Source: Bacillota bacterium
Lineage (GTDB): Bacteria > Bacillota > Clostridia > Peptostreptococcales > Anaerovoracaceae
Direction: 5' to 3'
NCBI GenBank assembly: GCA_017432345.1
Contig: JAFRJI010000016.1
Span: forward strand, 62,001 to 126,000
Length of the DNA stretch: 64,000 bases
In this document: positions 32,816 through 41,583 of the stretch, piece after piece
Position numbering within the stretch: the stretch's first letter is position 1
How the letters are laid out: every line of letters starts with the position of its first letter
Position numbers and translations under genes: made by a program
Notes under the pieces: generated by a model
Told to the model about the DNA's origin: nothing
What the model saw: the letters and a program-made list of their open reading frames with translations, nothing else
The model's database searches: none

Positions 32816-33736
32816 ATGCTGGATATTTTTACAGAGGGCGTAACAGGTACACTAAGAGCGATGTCAGCGGGGCTTCGCTACCCGGTCATGATCATTTTGA
32901 TCCTGCTGGCGGCGTTCACGGTCTTCCTGCTGGGAACTTTGCTCGTCGAGTTTTTTCAGGAACACAGGCATCTGAAGGAAAAAATGCCTGAACTGGTGGA
33001 TAAGATCCGCGCGGCCGGCAAGGGAAATGTGGCGCAGTGCGTCGAGGAAAGCGCGCTGCTGAACCGGCAAAAGGATGCGTTGATCGAAGTGACGAAGCAT
33101 CCGGAGCTGACCGATCTGATGCGGGAGAGTCTCGCCATACGCCTTATAGCGGAAGAACAGGATTTTTACGACCGGAGGACGAGACGGAGCGATCTGCTCG
33201 CAAAGATCGGACCGATGCTGGGTCTGATGGGAACGTTGATTCCGCTCGGCCCGGGAATCATTGCACTGGGACAGGGCGACACCTATACACTATCCACTTC
33301 GTTGCTCATGGCATTCGATACGACCGTTGCGGGACTTGCTATTGCGGCCGTGGCGCTTTGCATATCGATAATCCGCAAGCGTTGGTATAGGAACTACATG
33401 TCGATGCTCGAGACCCTGATGGAGTGCGTGCTCGATGAGGTCAAGAACGAGATCGATTTCAGCAGTGCGGGACGTCCAGCGGGCACAGGTTTTGCGCCGG
33501 TGCCGCCACAGGAACAACCAGCAGCCGTGCAATCGCAGCGACCTCCGCAGCCGGTCTCCCCATACAGCCGGGAACACCGGGTGATGGAAGAAAGCCGAAA
33601 AGAGGAAATCGTTGCGGAATACAAGCGCATTCTGAATGAAAAGATGGAACAGCTGGGCAGTACCGGGCTGACTGGCGATATCCAGAAAGCGGCATTCCTG
33701 GAAGCGCAGAAGATCGTTGCGGAGAGGGGGCAGTAA
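32816..33736 (+). CDS. MotA/TolQ/ExbB proton channel family protein
   Basis: A 306-residue membrane protein. One membrane helix near residues 22-45, a long cytoplasmic helical region (about 45-120), then two helices (about 123-150 and 160-190). The family signature is IGPMLGLMGTLIPLG followed by FDTTVAGLAIAAVAL, with the Thr that lines the ion path. A Pro/Gln-rich stretch (about 225-255) and a C-terminal coiled coil follow. These channels use proton flow to move a partner protein. The partner is encoded three bases downstream. An ExbB-type channel beside a FecBCD-type importer in a Gram-positive cell is unusual. Confidence 0.85.
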   Translation: MLDIFTEGVTGTLRAMSAGLRYPVMIILILLAAFTVFLLGTLLVEFFQEHRHLKEKMPELVDKIRAAGKGNVAQCVEESALLNRQKDALIEVTKHPELTDLMRESLAIRLIAEEQDFYDRRTRRSDLLAKIGPMLGLMGTLIPLGPGIIALGQGDTYTLSTSLLMAFDTTVAGLAIAAVALCISIIRKRWYRNYMSMLETLMECVLDEVKNEIDFSSAGRPAGTGFAPVPPQEQPAAVQSQRPPQPVSPYSREHRVMEESRKEEIVAEYKRILNEKMEQLGSTGLTGDIQKAAFLEAQKIVAERGQ

Positions 33737-33739
33737 GGT

Positions 33740-34045
33740 ATGCTGAGAAGATCGGGAGCAGGGAGACTCCATTCTGCTACGCAGCGGCAGGAAGAAGACG
33801 TCAATCCGATGGAGAGCACCACGAACCTTTCTGACGTGATGCTGGTTTTGGCGGTCGGAATGATGTTGGCGGTCGTCATCAACTGGAACGTCGATATCAA
33901 TAAGAACACGGTGAAGAAGATCGATGATCCGCATCAAGTAAACAGCAATCAGATTTCGGAGGACGGCTTCGAGCAGAACCTTGTTGAAAAGGGAAAAGTT
34001 TATTACGATGAGGATACTGGTCAGTATTATGTCAAAGTCGATTAG
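33740..34045 (+). CDS. DUF2149 protein, ExbD/TolR-like partner
   Basis: A 101-residue protein with one membrane segment. NPMESTTNLSDVMLVLAVGM (about residues 22-41) is the hallmark of DUF2149 and closely resembles the ExbD/TolR helix, with its proton-binding Asp in DVMLVL. The N-terminus is short and cytoplasmic; the C-terminal 50 residues, ending in YYDEDTGQYYVKV, would be outside. It starts three bases after the channel gene, so the two are surely co-expressed. In archaea DUF2149 proteins accompany ExbB-type channels; the function is inferred from that. Confidence 0.75.
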   Translation: MLRRSGAGRLHSATQRQEEDVNPMESTTNLSDVMLVLAVGMMLAVVINWNVDINKNTVKKIDDPHQVNSNQISEDGFEQNLVEKGKVYYDEDTGQYYVKVD

Positions 34046-34073
34046 AGGAGCCGAATAAATTATCTGTAATTTG

Positions 34074-34104
34074 AAGGCGGTTGTTCGATACACAGCCGCC
34101 TTTC
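34074..34104 (+). terminator. terminator of the exbB-like operon
   Basis: AAGGCGG (34074-34080) pairs with CCGCCTT (34096-34102) around a 15-base loop, with T-rich sequence after it. Confidence 0.7.
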
Positions 34105-34107
34105 TTG

Positions 34108-34136
34108 TTGCAACTGTTACCGATACATAGTAAAAT
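34108..34136 (+). promoter_or_regulatory. promoter of the moxR operon
   Basis: TTGCAA (34108-34113), a 17-base spacer, and TAAAAT (34131-34136). A normal two-box promoter without the operator found upstream, so this cassette, and the regulator at its end, may be expressed constitutively. Confidence 0.65.
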
Positions 34137-34179
34137 ATACTAAGTATTGATATTTCAAGATAAAAGGGAGGATTTATCC

Positions 34180-35106
34180 GTGGATAACAGGATCATCGTG
34201 ATCAGAAATGAAGTAAAAAGAGCAATTATAGGAAAAGACGCGGTCATCGACCGGGTGCTGACTGCCATACTGGCAGGAGGGCACATTCTGATCGACGACA
34301 TTCCGGGCGTAGGAAAGACAACGATGGCGCTGGCGTTCAGCAAGGCCATGGGATTGAAGTTCAATCGTGTCCAGTTCACTCCGGACGTGCTGCCGTCAGA
34401 CATCACAGGATTCACGATGTACAACAAGGAAGCTGGTAAGTTCTCATATGTTCAGGGAGCGGCAGCCTGCAATTTCTTGTTGGCCGATGAAATCAACCGT
34501 ACCTCGAGCAAGACCCAGTCGGCGCTGTTGCAGATCATGCAGGAAGGCAAGGTCACCGTCGACAGTCACACCTATAAGCTGCCGGATCCGTTTGTTGTTA
34601 TGGCGACCCAGAACCCGATCGGCGCGGTCGGAACGCAGATGCTTCCGGAAGCGCAGCTGGACCGGTTCATGATCCAGGTCTCCATGGGGTATCCGGACAC
34701 GAAATCGCAGCTCCAGATCCTGAAGGACCGGAGCAGTGCGGATCCGCTCGATCAGATCCGCGCGGTCATCAGCGCGCCGGATATCGTCCAGATGAAGCAG
34801 CAGGTCAAGGTGACCTACGTGGACGACAAGATTTACATGTACATCACTGCTTTGGCGGAAGCGACCAGACGGCATGAACTCATCAAGCTGGGTCTCAGCC
34901 CGCGTGGCGCGCTGGCGCTTGCCGATATGGCCAAAGCGGATGCATTTATGAAGGGGATGAATTTTGTAACGCCGGAAAACGTACAGGCGGTGTTCCGTGA
35001 TGTCTGCTCACACAGGATCATTCTGCACCCGAAGGCACAGCTGACGGAAACGACGAAGGATAAGATCCTGACAGGGATACTGGAGCAGGTCAAGGCGCCG
35101 AGATAA
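34180..35106 (+). CDS. MoxR-family AAA+ ATPase
   Basis: A 308-residue ATPase with Walker A IPGVGKTT (about residue 45), Walker B LLADEINR (about 105), sensor 1 in ATQNPIG and a C-terminal lid. MoxR proteins work as chaperones that activate or insert partner proteins, commonly DUF58 and transglutaminase-type membrane proteins encoded next to them, as here. The GTG at 34180 has GGGAGG eight bases before it and is preferred to a TTG at 34147. First gene of a six-gene run ending with the Crp/Fnr regulator. Confidence 0.88.
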   Translation: MDNRIIVIRNEVKRAIIGKDAVIDRVLTAILAGGHILIDDIPGVGKTTMALAFSKAMGLKFNRVQFTPDVLPSDITGFTMYNKEAGKFSYVQGAAACNFLLADEINRTSSKTQSALLQIMQEGKVTVDSHTYKLPDPFVVMATQNPIGAVGTQMLPEAQLDRFMIQVSMGYPDTKSQLQILKDRSSADPLDQIRAVISAPDIVQMKQQVKVTYVDDKIYMYITALAEATRRHELIKLGLSPRGALALADMAKADAFMKGMNFVTPENVQAVFRDVCSHRIILHPKAQLTETTKDKILTGILEQVKAPR

Positions 35107-35120
35107 GGACAAGAGCGTTC

Positions 35121-36227
35121 ATGGGTATGAGATTGTTTAACATTCGGGGCATTATTTTTATCATAATCCTGATTCTATCTGCAGCATTATATCTCTTCAC
35201 AGAGGCGCGGTACGCGGCCCTGCTTTTGATAATGCTGTTTTTGATTCTGATCGGTGCGCTCGTGACGGCGAACGTGACGGGCAGGCAACTCAAGGCATCT
35301 GTTATTGCGCCGCTGCAGGGAACTCGCGGGGAACCGGCGCATGTCATTATCCAGTTAGAGAACAAAGACACTCTTCCTGTGCTAAGATGCGCAATCCAGG
35401 CAGTGGCAGAAAATCTGCTGACCGATGAACGCGACGTTTTCGTTCAATTTCTTTCCGTGGGAAGAAAGAAGAAAGCGAATGCGGATTTTATGATCCGGGA
35501 AGAGCGTTGCGGATGCGTACGAATCCGCATCGAAGACCTGCTTGTGACCGATCCGCTGGGGATCATCAGCGTACGGCCGAAGTCACTGGATATCGAGGAC
35601 AATGGCACCGGATGGATCTCCTTCCTTCCGCGCGCGGCGGAGACGAGAATTCCGGAAGAGGAACTGGCCAGCTACGATATGGAGAGCTACAAATATTCTT
35701 CACTGAACAGCGGCAGCGATCCTTCAGAAACATTCGATATCCGGGAGTACGAGCGCAATGACAGCATCAAGGCGATTCACTGGAAACTGACCGGGAAGAT
35801 GGACGAGATCATGATTCGGGATTTCGGGCTTCCGATCGAGAACAAGGTCATGATGATCGTCGATAAATCACTCGCTGAAAAGTCCGGTGCGGAAGATCTG
35901 ATCGAACACGCCGCGGACTTTGTTTCTTCCCTGAGTTACACTCTGCTCAGCAAAGAAATCAATCACACGGTCGGCTGGTATGATTATCTGGAAAATAAAT
36001 TCCAGACGTTCCGCGTCGACGACGAGAATTCCTTCTGGCTTGCGGTCAGAGGGTTGATCTCAAGCCCGTTCAGAATAGATGAATCATCTGCCGCGGCCCG
36101 ATTCGTCGAGTCGGACAGCAGCAGAGATTATTCAAGTTATATTTACGTCAGCGATGACGGCAGCGAAATAGAAAGGCTCATGAACTATGGAGCGGTTGCC
36201 TTATACAGGCCGGAAGACTTCCGGTAA
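35121..36227 (+). CDS. DUF58 membrane-anchored protein
   Basis: A 368-residue protein with two hydrophobic segments at about residues 7-45, then a cytoplasmic or exposed soluble part. The DUF58 motif FDIREYERNDSIKAIHWKLT occurs at about residues 206-225, followed by a von Willebrand A-like region. It is the standard partner of MoxR. Function in this family is poorly known; cell-envelope stress or assembly is the common view. The 3' end overlaps the next gene by 41 bases. Confidence 0.82.
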   Translation: MGMRLFNIRGIIFIIILILSAALYLFTEARYAALLLIMLFLILIGALVTANVTGRQLKASVIAPLQGTRGEPAHVIIQLENKDTLPVLRCAIQAVAENLLTDERDVFVQFLSVGRKKKANADFMIREERCGCVRIRIEDLLVTDPLGIISVRPKSLDIEDNGTGWISFLPRAAETRIPEEELASYDMESYKYSSLNSGSDPSETFDIREYERNDSIKAIHWKLTGKMDEIMIRDFGLPIENKVMMIVDKSLAEKSGAEDLIEHAADFVSSLSYTLLSKEINHTVGWYDYLENKFQTFRVDDENSFWLAVRGLISSPFRIDESSAAARFVESDSSRDYSSYIYVSDDGSEIERLMNYGAVALYRPEDFR

Positions 36228-38487
36228 GACCATAAAAAAAGGCAAGTTCTCCGTGAATCTTGACCTTTATACGATCGTCAAATACGCCAAGGACGTTGCC
36301 ATAGGGGTTCTTATGGGCATTGGCGCTTTTATGGTGCTGATAACGACGTTCGGGCTCAGATGGCACCGTGCGGATTGGCCGAACGGGACTTTTTCGGACG
36401 GCATGGTGGCGGCCTGGAACATCGTAGCACACCACTTGGCCGCGGTGGATGGCGTTTTCCTGAAACAGCTCGTGAACTACGATCCGGAAACCGGACGTTT
36501 CCTGTTCATCGTTTTATTGTTCTCCGTGATCGTCGGAGTCCTGATTTCCCTGAGCCGGAAACGGTGGTTCCTGATCCTGTATGTTCTATTGGTGGGATTA
36601 CCATCCGTGATCTGGGGAGTGCATCCGTCGGTCCTGGCGGTCGCGATCCTGGCAGGCGGCGTGCTGCTGTTCATCATCAATTCCGATATCCACGATCTCG
36701 CGAAGGGTGCCAGGGGACTGATCTACGGCGTGTTGATCGGGGCTCTCTCATTTGTGCTCATGTGCGTTCCTGCCATATCCGGATTGGCAGACCGGCCGCA
36801 GGCACTTGACAACTACCGCGAGAATGTGCAGGCGGAGGCGGTCAATTCCTATTACGGCGAGAACCCGCTGCACGACGGTGACCTGACCGTCAAGAAGAGA
36901 AAGACAGGCAACGGCACCGCACTGAAGGTGACCATGTCCACACCGGATTCGATCTATCTGCGGGGCTTTGTCGGCGATGTTCTGAAGGACGACGGATGGG
37001 AACCGCTTTCGTACGCGACCTACTACGATGATAGGGATCTGTTCTTCTGGCTGCGCCAGAACGGATTCAACGGGCTGGGACAGATCAGCCAGTCCGCGGA
37101 ACTGGCCGGAAGGGGCGGAGAGATCAATAATATAACGATCGAAAACATTGGCGCCAACAAACGGTATGCGTATGTTCCGTATGAGATCTCCTTTGACGGG
37201 GTGAGCGAGACGAAGAACTGGGGCGAAAGCTTTTTGACCGGCGGCAAACTGCACCGGATCAAGGAATATTCCTTCACCACATCGACGAATCTGGTTTCCG
37301 ACTGGACGAACATCGCATCGCAGTTCTATACGAAAAAACATCCGCTGCCGGAGCAGGCGGAATATATAACCAACGAAAGCCATTACAACGCGTACATTTA
37401 CAAGAAGTTCACATACCTGTCGAAGGATGACCGGGAAGTTCTGGATGTCGCGATGGGGGACGGCAGCGGCGATCAGAAGAGAGGCCACGTGGAATACAAC
37501 GCGGCCATCAAGCAGATCCGCCAGCTTCTGGCCACCAATTTCGTCTACGAAGATACGCTGACCGGATACAAGAAGAAATACACCATCATGGAAAACATCT
37601 TCTCCGCGCAGAGCGGTTACGACGCGCAGTTCGCCACAGCAGCGGTTATGATGTTCCGGTATTACGGAATCCCGGCAAGATACGTAGAAGGATATCTCAT
37701 TACGCAGAGCGATGTTTCCATGGGGCAGACATCCATCGATGTCCCGCGCAGCAACGCGCACGCATGGGCGGAGATCTACATCGACGGAATCGGGTTCGTT
37801 CCTGTAGAAGTTTGTCCGAATTATCTTGGCTTGATGAAAGAAGCGGATTATAATGTAGGTATCACAACGAAGAGCAAAAAACCGCTCATGGATAAATCCA
37901 AGCAGAACGGGGAAGATCCGAATGTCGTCATCGAAAAGACGAAGACCAACGCGGGCCGCAAGAACATGCCGCACTTCCCGGTGGTCGTCCTGGCGATCCT
38001 GGCAGCGATGGGAATTCTGGCGATACTGGTATTCTTGGTTGTGAAACTGATCCGCGCAATCAAAAAGATCCGCGCAAGGCGGAAACTGTTCCGCAAGGGA
38101 GAACCGAGAGAAGCGGTCCGCGCGATTTACCACCGCATGGATGAGGTCGGCATCGAGCCGACGGAAAGAGCTGCGGACATCGGCAACAAGGCTTCTTACA
38201 GTGAGATCAAGGTCTATGAAGAAGACCGGCAGTTCATGCTGGAGGAACTCAAATCATCGAAGAAGCGGAAACAGCAGAAGCAGCAGAAGAAAGAGAAACC
38301 GAAGAAAGAAAAAACAAAGAAGCAATCGAAACAGCCAAAGCAGCCGAAGGACGCTGAAGATACAATTGATTCGAAAGAATCAAAACTGTCCAAGCTGTCC
38401 AAGCTTCCGAAGCTGCCAAAGCTAAAGAAACAAGATAAACAAGAAAAAGGGATTAAGGAAAAGAGAAAGAGAAGGAAAGAGAAATGA
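36187..38487 (+). CDS. TgpA-like membrane protein with inactive-looking transglutaminase domain
   Basis: A 766-residue protein with about six N-terminal hydrophobic segments (about 35-215), an extracellular transglutaminase-fold domain (about 410-560), a further membrane helix (about 598-620) and a cytoplasmic tail. In the active site the position of the catalytic Cys is Asp479 (SGYDAQFATA), His525 is kept (NAHAWAEIY), and the acid is Glu541 (PVEVC). The tail (about 690-766) is a Lys/Gln/Pro-rich repeat stretch with SKLSKL-LPKLPKL units. MoxR-DUF58-TgpA gene sets are common. Loss of Cys argues for binding rather than peptide crosslinking or cleavage. Confidence 0.8.
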   Translation: MERLPYTGRKTSGKTIKKGKFSVNLDLYTIVKYAKDVAIGVLMGIGAFMVLITTFGLRWHRADWPNGTFSDGMVAAWNIVAHHLAAVDGVFLKQLVNYDPETGRFLFIVLLFSVIVGVLISLSRKRWFLILYVLLVGLPSVIWGVHPSVLAVAILAGGVLLFIINSDIHDLAKGARGLIYGVLIGALSFVLMCVPAISGLADRPQALDNYRENVQAEAVNSYYGENPLHDGDLTVKKRKTGNGTALKVTMSTPDSIYLRGFVGDVLKDDGWEPLSYATYYDDRDLFFWLRQNGFNGLGQISQSAELAGRGGEINNITIENIGANKRYAYVPYEISFDGVSETKNWGESFLTGGKLHRIKEYSFTTSTNLVSDWTNIASQFYTKKHPLPEQAEYITNESHYNAYIYKKFTYLSKDDREVLDVAMGDGSGDQKRGHVEYNAAIKQIRQLLATNFVYEDTLTGYKKKYTIMENIFSAQSGYDAQFATAAVMMFRYYGIPARYVEGYLITQSDVSMGQTSIDVPRSNAHAWAEIYIDGIGFVPVEVCPNYLGLMKEADYNVGITTKSKKPLMDKSKQNGEDPNVVIEKTKTNAGRKNMPHFPVVVLAILAAMGILAILVFLVVKLIRAIKKIRARRKLFRKGEPREAVRAIYHRMDEVGIEPTERAADIGNKASYSEIKVYEEDRQFMLEELKSSKKRKQQKQQKKEKPKKEKTKKQSKQPKQPKDAEDTIDSKESKLSKLSKLPKLPKLKKQDKQEKGIKEKRKRRKEK

Positions 38488-39500
38488 AACGTTTTTTGAA
38501 AAACAATCTGGTAGCGGTCATCGCCATTGCCGTAATCGTTGCAGGCGCCGGAACGGTGTACGGGGGCCTGAAGTCACAGCAGCAAGACTTCGGCGCGAAT
38601 CCGACCGGCGCGGAGAATCCGTCAAAGACGCAGGTACTTCTGGAAGGCGAGGGGTATTCCCTGAGCAAAGACCAGAAGGACGATTACGATTTGCCGCAAA
38701 AGGTCGAAAAGAAAAAGAACAACGAAGTCAAGCCATACACTCCTCAAACGAATACACAGGGGAGCCACTTCACGTTCACGCCGCACAGCACCACAACGCC
38801 GACGAAAATCGACTACAGTCCGACGATCTATACGAATCTGAAGGACCAGAAGGTCAAGGCCGGCAAGGAGATCTCTTTCTGGGTCGAAGGGAAGACCTAC
38901 ACGAAGATCAGCATTCGGTCCTCGAATTTCAAGGTCAAGATGGGCAAAGATACGATCACCGGTTCAGGCAGCGATACCCACTGTACATATACCGTAACCA
39001 TTCCGAAAGGAAAGAATAAGATCACGATCAAAGTCACGGATCCGTTGCGCAAAAAGTCCACTTCAAAGACCTTCGTCGTGACCGGCAAGAAGAAAAATAA
39101 GCCGGAAGAGAAGAAATACACCGTAACGGCTGACTTCAGTGCACCGGGTCTGCTTGTCGATGGAGAGGCGTTGAGCTGTTCCGTCTTCTGCGAGGTCAAA
39201 GAGGGAGACGATCTGAGTGCCGCCCTGAAGGCGATCGACAAGGCGCTTGATGAATCCGGTTATGGCATTTCACCAAGCGGGGAAACGCCAACAAAACTGT
39301 CTCTGCCAAATTCAGCGACATTGGATCTGACACCGGAAGCCAGAGAACTGTATGGCGATGAAGAAACCAACCCGCCTTTGGAAGATCAGGACAGCATCAA
39401 GAACGGCATTTTCACCGATTCTTCGGCATGGTCTATAGAGGACGCTCCGGATACGATCACAGAGGATACGAATCTCGATTTCGTCTTTAATTTGGAATAG
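38484..39500 (+). CDS. exported protein of unknown function
   Basis: 338 residues. A single N-terminal membrane segment (about 8-28) acts as signal anchor. A Thr/Pro/Lys-rich spacer (about 60-105) leads to an Ig-like beta domain (about 108-200, with KVKAGKEISFWVEG and KITIKVTDP) and a C-terminal domain (about 212-338) with DDLSAALKAIDKAL and an acidic end. No catalytic motif seen. Its ATG overlaps the upstream stop by four bases, linking it to the transglutaminase-fold protein. Confidence 0.65.
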   Translation: MKRFLKNNLVAVIAIAVIVAGAGTVYGGLKSQQQDFGANPTGAENPSKTQVLLEGEGYSLSKDQKDDYDLPQKVEKKKNNEVKPYTPQTNTQGSHFTFTPHSTTTPTKIDYSPTIYTNLKDQKVKAGKEISFWVEGKTYTKISIRSSNFKVKMGKDTITGSGSDTHCTYTVTIPKGKNKITIKVTDPLRKKSTSKTFVVTGKKKNKPEEKKYTVTADFSAPGLLVDGEALSCSVFCEVKEGDDLSAALKAIDKALDESGYGISPSGETPTKLSLPNSATLDLTPEARELYGDEETNPPLEDQDSIKNGIFTDSSAWSIEDAPDTITEDTNLDFVFNLE

Positions 39501-39506
39501 AGAACA

Positions 39507-40829
39507 ATGAAGACAAGGTTCATTTTTATGGGAGATCCACAGTGCAGCAGGGTCTCCGACAATAAACCGGACTATACGACATTGGAAAAACTGCTTCGTT
39601 TTTCCGTTTCCAGGTCTGCATCAGAGGGCGAAAGCCCTCTTGTTGTATTTAGCGGAGATCTGGTGAACCGCGGCGGCAAGCAGGAAGAGTGGGACGCTTT
39701 CTTTCAGGCCTGTGACCACGTCCGTATGGAATATGATTTTACGATGGTATCACCGACCGGTACCCACGGCGCACAGGCGGATTATCCCGATGTGAAGGGA
39801 TTCCGGGATCGTTTTCTTCTTCCGGGCAACGGACCTTACGGACATGAAGACGGGTTCTATTCGTTCGACTATGGGTGCGCGCATTTTATCGTGCTCGATT
39901 CCCGATACATGGATAATCCACAGAGGGAAGCCAGCAAATATCTCGGTGCTTGGATCAAGTATGATCTGGCGACCAATCGGCAGCCGGCGGTCTTTGCCGT
40001 GATGCACCATCCGATGTACAGCACCGGTTCCTCCATAGACGATGACATCCGTGCAAAAGCCATGCGGGAGAATTATCTGAAACTGCTGTATCGCTACGGC
40101 GTGGGTTTTATTCTCTGCGGACACCAGCACATTTACTGCAGGACCGGTGGGCAAGCGGACGTGACGCAAATCATGGGCGTTGCCGGCGGCAAACGCTTTA
40201 ACATAAAAAAAGCGGAAAATTTCGAAACATACGTCGGAAATGTTGCCGCGACAACATTATTTGAGACCGATGGGAATACAATAGAGATGGAAACATTCGA
40301 TGAGGAAGGAAACTGCATCGACCGGTATGTACAGTCTGTGAGACCGGTCAAACCGCGGAAGTGCGGAACCTGTCCAAATTTTGACCATTGCGGGGGAACC
40401 GGTATCGTTGAAAAGACCGAGGCTGAGGAAAGAGCGCTGGCAGCAGGACACAGCCCTTTGATTCCTGCTTACAACGGCGGGCTGATGATCGATGGGAAAT
40501 ACTACGATCAGAAGGCGATCGACGCGATGGATTGGCAGGAACACACCATCTCTTTCATGAAAAGAGGCAAGCCTTATCCGCAGACGGTAAAAGGAGTTGA
40601 GCTACAGGGAATTTTGCAGATCGATCCGGAAAAAAACGGAGCAGAGACGATCGTTTCTGTCATCAGTGAAGACGGGGTGCAGGCCCGCTATCAGGCGGAA
40701 TTGCCGCTCATCCTGTTCCGCGATGAGGCGGATCACAATCATCGTTCGAGCTACCGGCTGACGGCCGGACAGCCGTTTCCTCGTCATGTGATCCAGATCG
40801 AAGCAAGCACGATCAGAGGTGAAGTATGA
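39507..40829 (+). CDS. calcineurin-like metallophosphoesterase fused to a beta domain
   Basis: A 440-residue protein. The phosphoesterase part (about 1-265) shows FMGDPQ, VFSGDLVNRGG, MHHPMY and LCGHQHIY, the two-metal site residues in order. A Cys-rich hinge, KCGTCPNFDHCGGTG (about 283-297), may bind a metal. The C-terminal part (about 315-440) has VKGVELQGILQI and YRLTAGQPFPRHVIQIEA, like the molybdopterin-binding-like domain in the exported proteins at 22513 and 31407. No signal peptide is seen, so the enzyme appears cytoplasmic. Substrate unknown. The stop overlaps the regulator start (ATGA). Confidence 0.75.
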   Translation: MKTRFIFMGDPQCSRVSDNKPDYTTLEKLLRFSVSRSASEGESPLVVFSGDLVNRGGKQEEWDAFFQACDHVRMEYDFTMVSPTGTHGAQADYPDVKGFRDRFLLPGNGPYGHEDGFYSFDYGCAHFIVLDSRYMDNPQREASKYLGAWIKYDLATNRQPAVFAVMHHPMYSTGSSIDDDIRAKAMRENYLKLLYRYGVGFILCGHQHIYCRTGGQADVTQIMGVAGGKRFNIKKAENFETYVGNVAATTLFETDGNTIEMETFDEEGNCIDRYVQSVRPVKPRKCGTCPNFDHCGGTGIVEKTEAEERALAAGHSPLIPAYNGGLMIDGKYYDQKAIDAMDWQEHTISFMKRGKPYPQTVKGVELQGILQIDPEKNGAETIVSVISEDGVQARYQAELPLILFRDEADHNHRSSYRLTAGQPFPRHVIQIEASTIRGEV

Positions 40830-41467
40830 AATATCTTGAGAGCGTTATCAACAGCGGTCTCTTCAATAATCTGAAGAAATCCCAATACATTGATGCTTTT
40901 GAACAATTGAAGATCACGAGCAAACACTTCGGCAAAGGGGAACCGGTTTTTTATGAAGGCAATATCATTGACCGGATCTGCATTGTGGAACGCGGCAGCA
41001 TCTGCGGCGAAAAAACGTCGCATGACGGGGAAGTGCATATTCTGGATGTGTACGAAGAGAATTCCATCTTTGCATTGGAGATAGCCCTCTCAAAGTCCAA
41101 GAAATCGGCCATCGATTTCATCAGCAATGAAGACTCGGTCGTCGTATTCGTTTCGCTCAATGCGATCATCGGGTCGCCTTACGCGGAGCAGATCCAGTCC
41201 ACGCTGATTCATCAGTTGTCCGACAACAATATCCGCATGGCGCACAAGATCGAGATACTGGCGGAGCGGGGATTGAGAGACCGCATCATAACGTATTTGG
41301 ATGTTCTCTGTCGCAAAGCCGGTACGAATGCCGTCAGCATCCGCATGAACCGGGAACAGCTGGCACAATACCTGTGCGTCAACCGCAGCGCGCTTTCCAA
41401 TGAGCTGAACAAAATGAAAAGGGAAGGGATCATCGACTTCCAGAAAGATAAGTTCACGATTCTGTGA
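40826..41467 (+). CDS. Crp/Fnr-family transcription regulator
   Basis: A 213-residue protein: effector-binding beta-roll (about 10-120), dimer helix (about 125-150) and a C-terminal winged helix (about 165-213) with NREQLAQYLCVNRSALSNEL as the DNA-reading helix-turn-helix. The four-Cys iron-sulfur motif of FNR is absent, and the cAMP pocket residues are not evident; single Cys residues occur in ICIVERGSICGEK. Four promoters upstream in this region carry a 14-bp inverted repeat at -41.5, the standard activator position for this family. I infer that this protein is their activator. It is the last gene of the moxR run. Confidence 0.85.
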   Translation: MKYLESVINSGLFNNLKKSQYIDAFEQLKITSKHFGKGEPVFYEGNIIDRICIVERGSICGEKTSHDGEVHILDVYEENSIFALEIALSKSKKSAIDFISNEDSVVVFVSLNAIIGSPYAEQIQSTLIHQLSDNNIRMAHKIEILAERGLRDRIITYLDVLCRKAGTNAVSIRMNREQLAQYLCVNRSALSNELNKMKREGIIDFQKDKFTIL

Positions 41468-41511
41468 GTCCCGGCAGGATACGCAAAATAGTAAATAATG
41501 ATAGCAAAAAA

Positions 41512-41546
41512 GGACGGAATATGATATAATTATTCCGTCTATTTTT
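41512..41546 (+). terminator. terminator after the Crp/Fnr gene, overlapping the pyc promoter
   Basis: GGACGGAAT (41512-41520) pairs with ATTCCGTCT (41532-41540) around an 11-base loop; ATTTTT follows. The loop contains the -10 box of the next gene. Confidence 0.75.
41522..41530 (+). promoter_or_regulatory. extended -10 promoter of pyc
   Basis: TGA-TATAAT, an extended -10 element with no good -35. Predicted start of transcription about 41537. Confidence 0.55.
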
Positions 41547-41583
41547 GAATGGACTTTAACGGTAACGAAAGGAGACTCCGAAT

